NCBI GenBank assembly: GCA_015686845.1
Contig: JADPRS010000001.1
Span: 124,001-188,000 of the forward strand
Source: Lutibacter sp. B2
GTDB taxonomy: Bacteria; Bacillota; Clostridia; Peptostreptococcales; Thermotaleaceae
Direction: 5' to 3'
Length of the DNA: 64,000 nt
Below the pieces are notes generated by a model. The model did no database searches. It was not told where the DNA came from and saw only the letters and a list, made by a program, of their open reading frames with translations. The position numbers and the translations under genes are program-made. Within the stretch, counting starts at the first letter, position 1; each line of letters opens with the position of its first letter. Below, piece by piece: positions 63,009 through 64,000 of this stretch.

Positions 63009-63066
63009 GGCATATCTTCAAACACACTCCATGTGGTTCATTCCACTTCCGTCAGTCATGTGTTTT
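62997..63066 (-). promoter_or_regulatory. ZTP (pfl) riboswitch
   Basis: On the minus strand the aptamer has P1 AACACA/TGTGTT, the internal motif TGACTGACGG, a GTGG/CCAC hairpin, ATGGAG, and after a short linker the conserved GCCGACCGTCTGGGC that forms the pseudoknot and ZTP pocket. ZTP/ZMP signals folate and one-carbon shortage; binding breaks the terminator and turns the downstream gene on. The pfl motif was first named for exactly this position before pyruvate formate-lyase genes, which supply formate for one-carbon metabolism. Confidence 0.93.
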
Positions 63067-63097
63067 GTATTAGATAAATATTTTTTCTTTCTCTATC

Positions 63098-63125
63098 ATA
63101 ATAACATATATTGATTTTTTGTCAA
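63098..63125 (-). promoter_or_regulatory. Sigma-A promoter of the ZTP riboswitch transcript
   Basis: On the minus strand TTGACA (63120-63125) and TATTAT (63098-63103), 16-base spacer, with TGT directly before the -10 (extended). It lies about 30 bases before the aptamer. Confidence 0.8.
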
Positions 63126-63176
63126 TATTTTTTAAAAACGTTCGTATATTTATGTATCTTTTTTAAAAGAATGCTG

Positions 63177-63605
63177 TCAACGTTCGTTTTTATTCCGTTG
63201 TGTCATGTGCATTTTTGCATCTACATGTGTTGTCAATTGTGTTTTTGCCCATTCTAGTTCTTTTTTTATTTTTTCTCTACAGACAGGGCAATATTCATAA
63301 TGAGCTGAAAGTAACAAACAACCACATCTTTTACATTCCATGTTTAAATACTCATTTGGAATTTCAATAAGTCTACCTTCCCTCACAAAATTATTGATTA
63401 CGTGATAAGGAATCTTCGTCTCTTGTTCTATTTCGAATGCAGTTGCTCCAGGATATTCTTTTAGGTATGCATCAATTTTATCAAAAATTGCTTGTACTTT
63501 CTCAAAACATTCTGGACAGTAGTCACGAATAGATTGATCACTAATCTGCTTTTTACATTTCTTACAAGTTCGAACTAATATTCCATTAGAATATTTTTTT
63601 CTCAT
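63177..63605 (-). CDS. YvyF-like double zinc-ribbon protein
   Basis: 142-residue protein with two zinc ribbons, CKKC/CPEC (about 13-35) and CKRC/CPVC (about 90-110), and a helical middle (FDKIDAYLKEYPGATAFEIEQETKIPYHVINNFVREGRLIE). This pattern matches the flagellar-operon protein YvyF/TIGR03826 group. No flagellar genes are nearby, so the functional link is weak. The start is ATG 63605: an upstream GTG at 63614 is in frame, but GGGTGAAATGG lies just before the ATG. Confidence 0.82.
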   Translation of the reverse strand: MRKKYSNGILVRTCKKCKKQISDQSIRDYCPECFEKVQAIFDKIDAYLKEYPGATAFEIEQETKIPYHVINNFVREGRLIEIPNEYLNMECKRCGCLLLSAHYEYCPVCREKIKKELEWAKTQLTTHVDAKMHMTQRNKNER

Positions 63606-63623
63606 CCATTTCACCCAATTTTT

Positions 63624-64000
63624 CTATAAAATTTTAAGCGGTTTGAACTCTAAATAATCACTAGATGTCAAATAATACTCTACTCCATTGTATACTCCTT
63701 GTAATCCAACCTCAAAAGATTCTTTTCCATGTAAATGCCCATACACAACTTTTTTAATATTATATTTTTCATATATCTGCGTAAATCCAGATGGCTCCAA
63801 TTTATCATTTGTGGGCGGATAATGGCTCATTGCAATGATATTTTCACAATCCTTCTTAATGGCTGAATCTAATGATAATTCAAGTCTTTTTAACTCTCGC
63901 TCATACACTTTCTTGTCTTTTTCAGTAAACTTATTTTCATTTGGACAAAGCCATCCCCTCGTCCCACATATGGCAATGTTTTCATACATAAAAGAATCAT
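63624..64000 (-). CDS. Metallophosphoesterase, N-terminus outside window
   Basis: C-terminal 125 codons of a calcineurin-like phosphoesterase; the frame is open to the window edge. The metal-binding motifs MSHYPPTND and VYGHLHG are present, and NIAICGTRGW is typical of a UDP-2,3-diacylglucosamine/YkuE-like or generic metallophosphoesterase family of about 230 residues. The first metal motifs (DxH, GDxxD) would be beyond base 64000. It lies 18 bases upstream of the YvyF-like gene and is probably co-transcribed with it. Confidence 0.85.
   Translation of the reverse strand, partial: DSFMYENIAICGTRGWLCPNENKFTEKDKKVYERELKRLELSLDSAIKKDCENIIAMSHYPPTNDKLEPSGFTQIYEKYNIKKVVYGHLHGKESFEVGLQGVYNGVEYYLTSSDYLEFKPLKIL

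Noticed and set aside
1-64000. CRISPR arrays, prophage, tRNA or rRNA genes
   Set aside because: No regularly spaced repeats, phage structural genes, cloverleaf with CCA end, or rRNA-like conserved runs were seen on either strand.

Overview
The window is a low-GC, densely packed chromosomal segment from an anaerobic, spore-forming member of the Clostridia. Evidence for this is the germination protease gene gpr, the sporulation gene yunB, spore photoproduct lyase, a SleB-type hydrolase, pyruvate formate-lyase with its activase, the Clostridia-like ZTP and guanine riboswitches, and AT-rich promoters with strong Gram-positive ribosome binding sites. The genus cannot be fixed from the sequence alone. 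No rRNA, tRNA, CRISPR array or prophage was seen.

Layout. 1-6 kb: gpr (cut by the window edge), rpsT, holA, comEC, an ECF transporter S component and an omega-amidase-like hydrolase. 6-11.3 kb is the accessory part: three uncharacterised minus-strand genes, one of which looks like a stranded N-terminal domain of a type IIG/PglX-like adenine methyltransferase, then an uncharacterised membrane-anchored protein whose 3' end was rewritten by a complete group IIC intron sitting directly behind a terminator hairpin. 11.4-21 kb: a duplicated P-loop protein, a sodium/glutamate symporter, a lipoprotein, nadE, cysK, an IMPACT-family protein, a divergent Nudix protein, hflX and a sodium-dependent transporter. 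21-32 kb: yunB, a secreted repeat protein, an EEP-family phosphodiesterase, an EamA exporter behind a structured attenuator leader, a three-gene ABC exporter, splB, SIMPL, AIM24-TerD and an M15 peptidase. 32-46 kb: uracil permease, ClpE-like ATPase, a guanine-riboswitch-controlled purine permease, a GlnK/GlnL-like two-component system, arginase, an amidohydrolase, a GGDEF-EAL protein and a LysM/SleB wall hydrolase. 46-64 kb: DbpA-type helicase, small RNA/DNA-binding proteins, rlmD, a HAD phosphatase, a five-gene oligopeptide ABC operon, PrsW, an ABC-F protein, pflB-pflA under a ZTP riboswitch, a YvyF-like zinc-ribbon protein and a cut metallophosphoesterase.

How the genes fit together. Several units link nitrogen and purine supply: peptide uptake (opp), glutamate and other sodium-coupled uptake, arginase, a glutamine-type two-component pair, and nucleobase permeases. 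The pfl operon couples formate production to ZTP, the signal for one-carbon/folate shortage. The most interesting non-coding DNA is the set of three leader RNAs (EamA, purine permease, pflB), together with an apparent second promoter and a GntR-type palindrome downstream of the pfl riboswitch. Start codons were moved from the longest reading frame wherever a ribosome binding site clearly pointed to an internal start.
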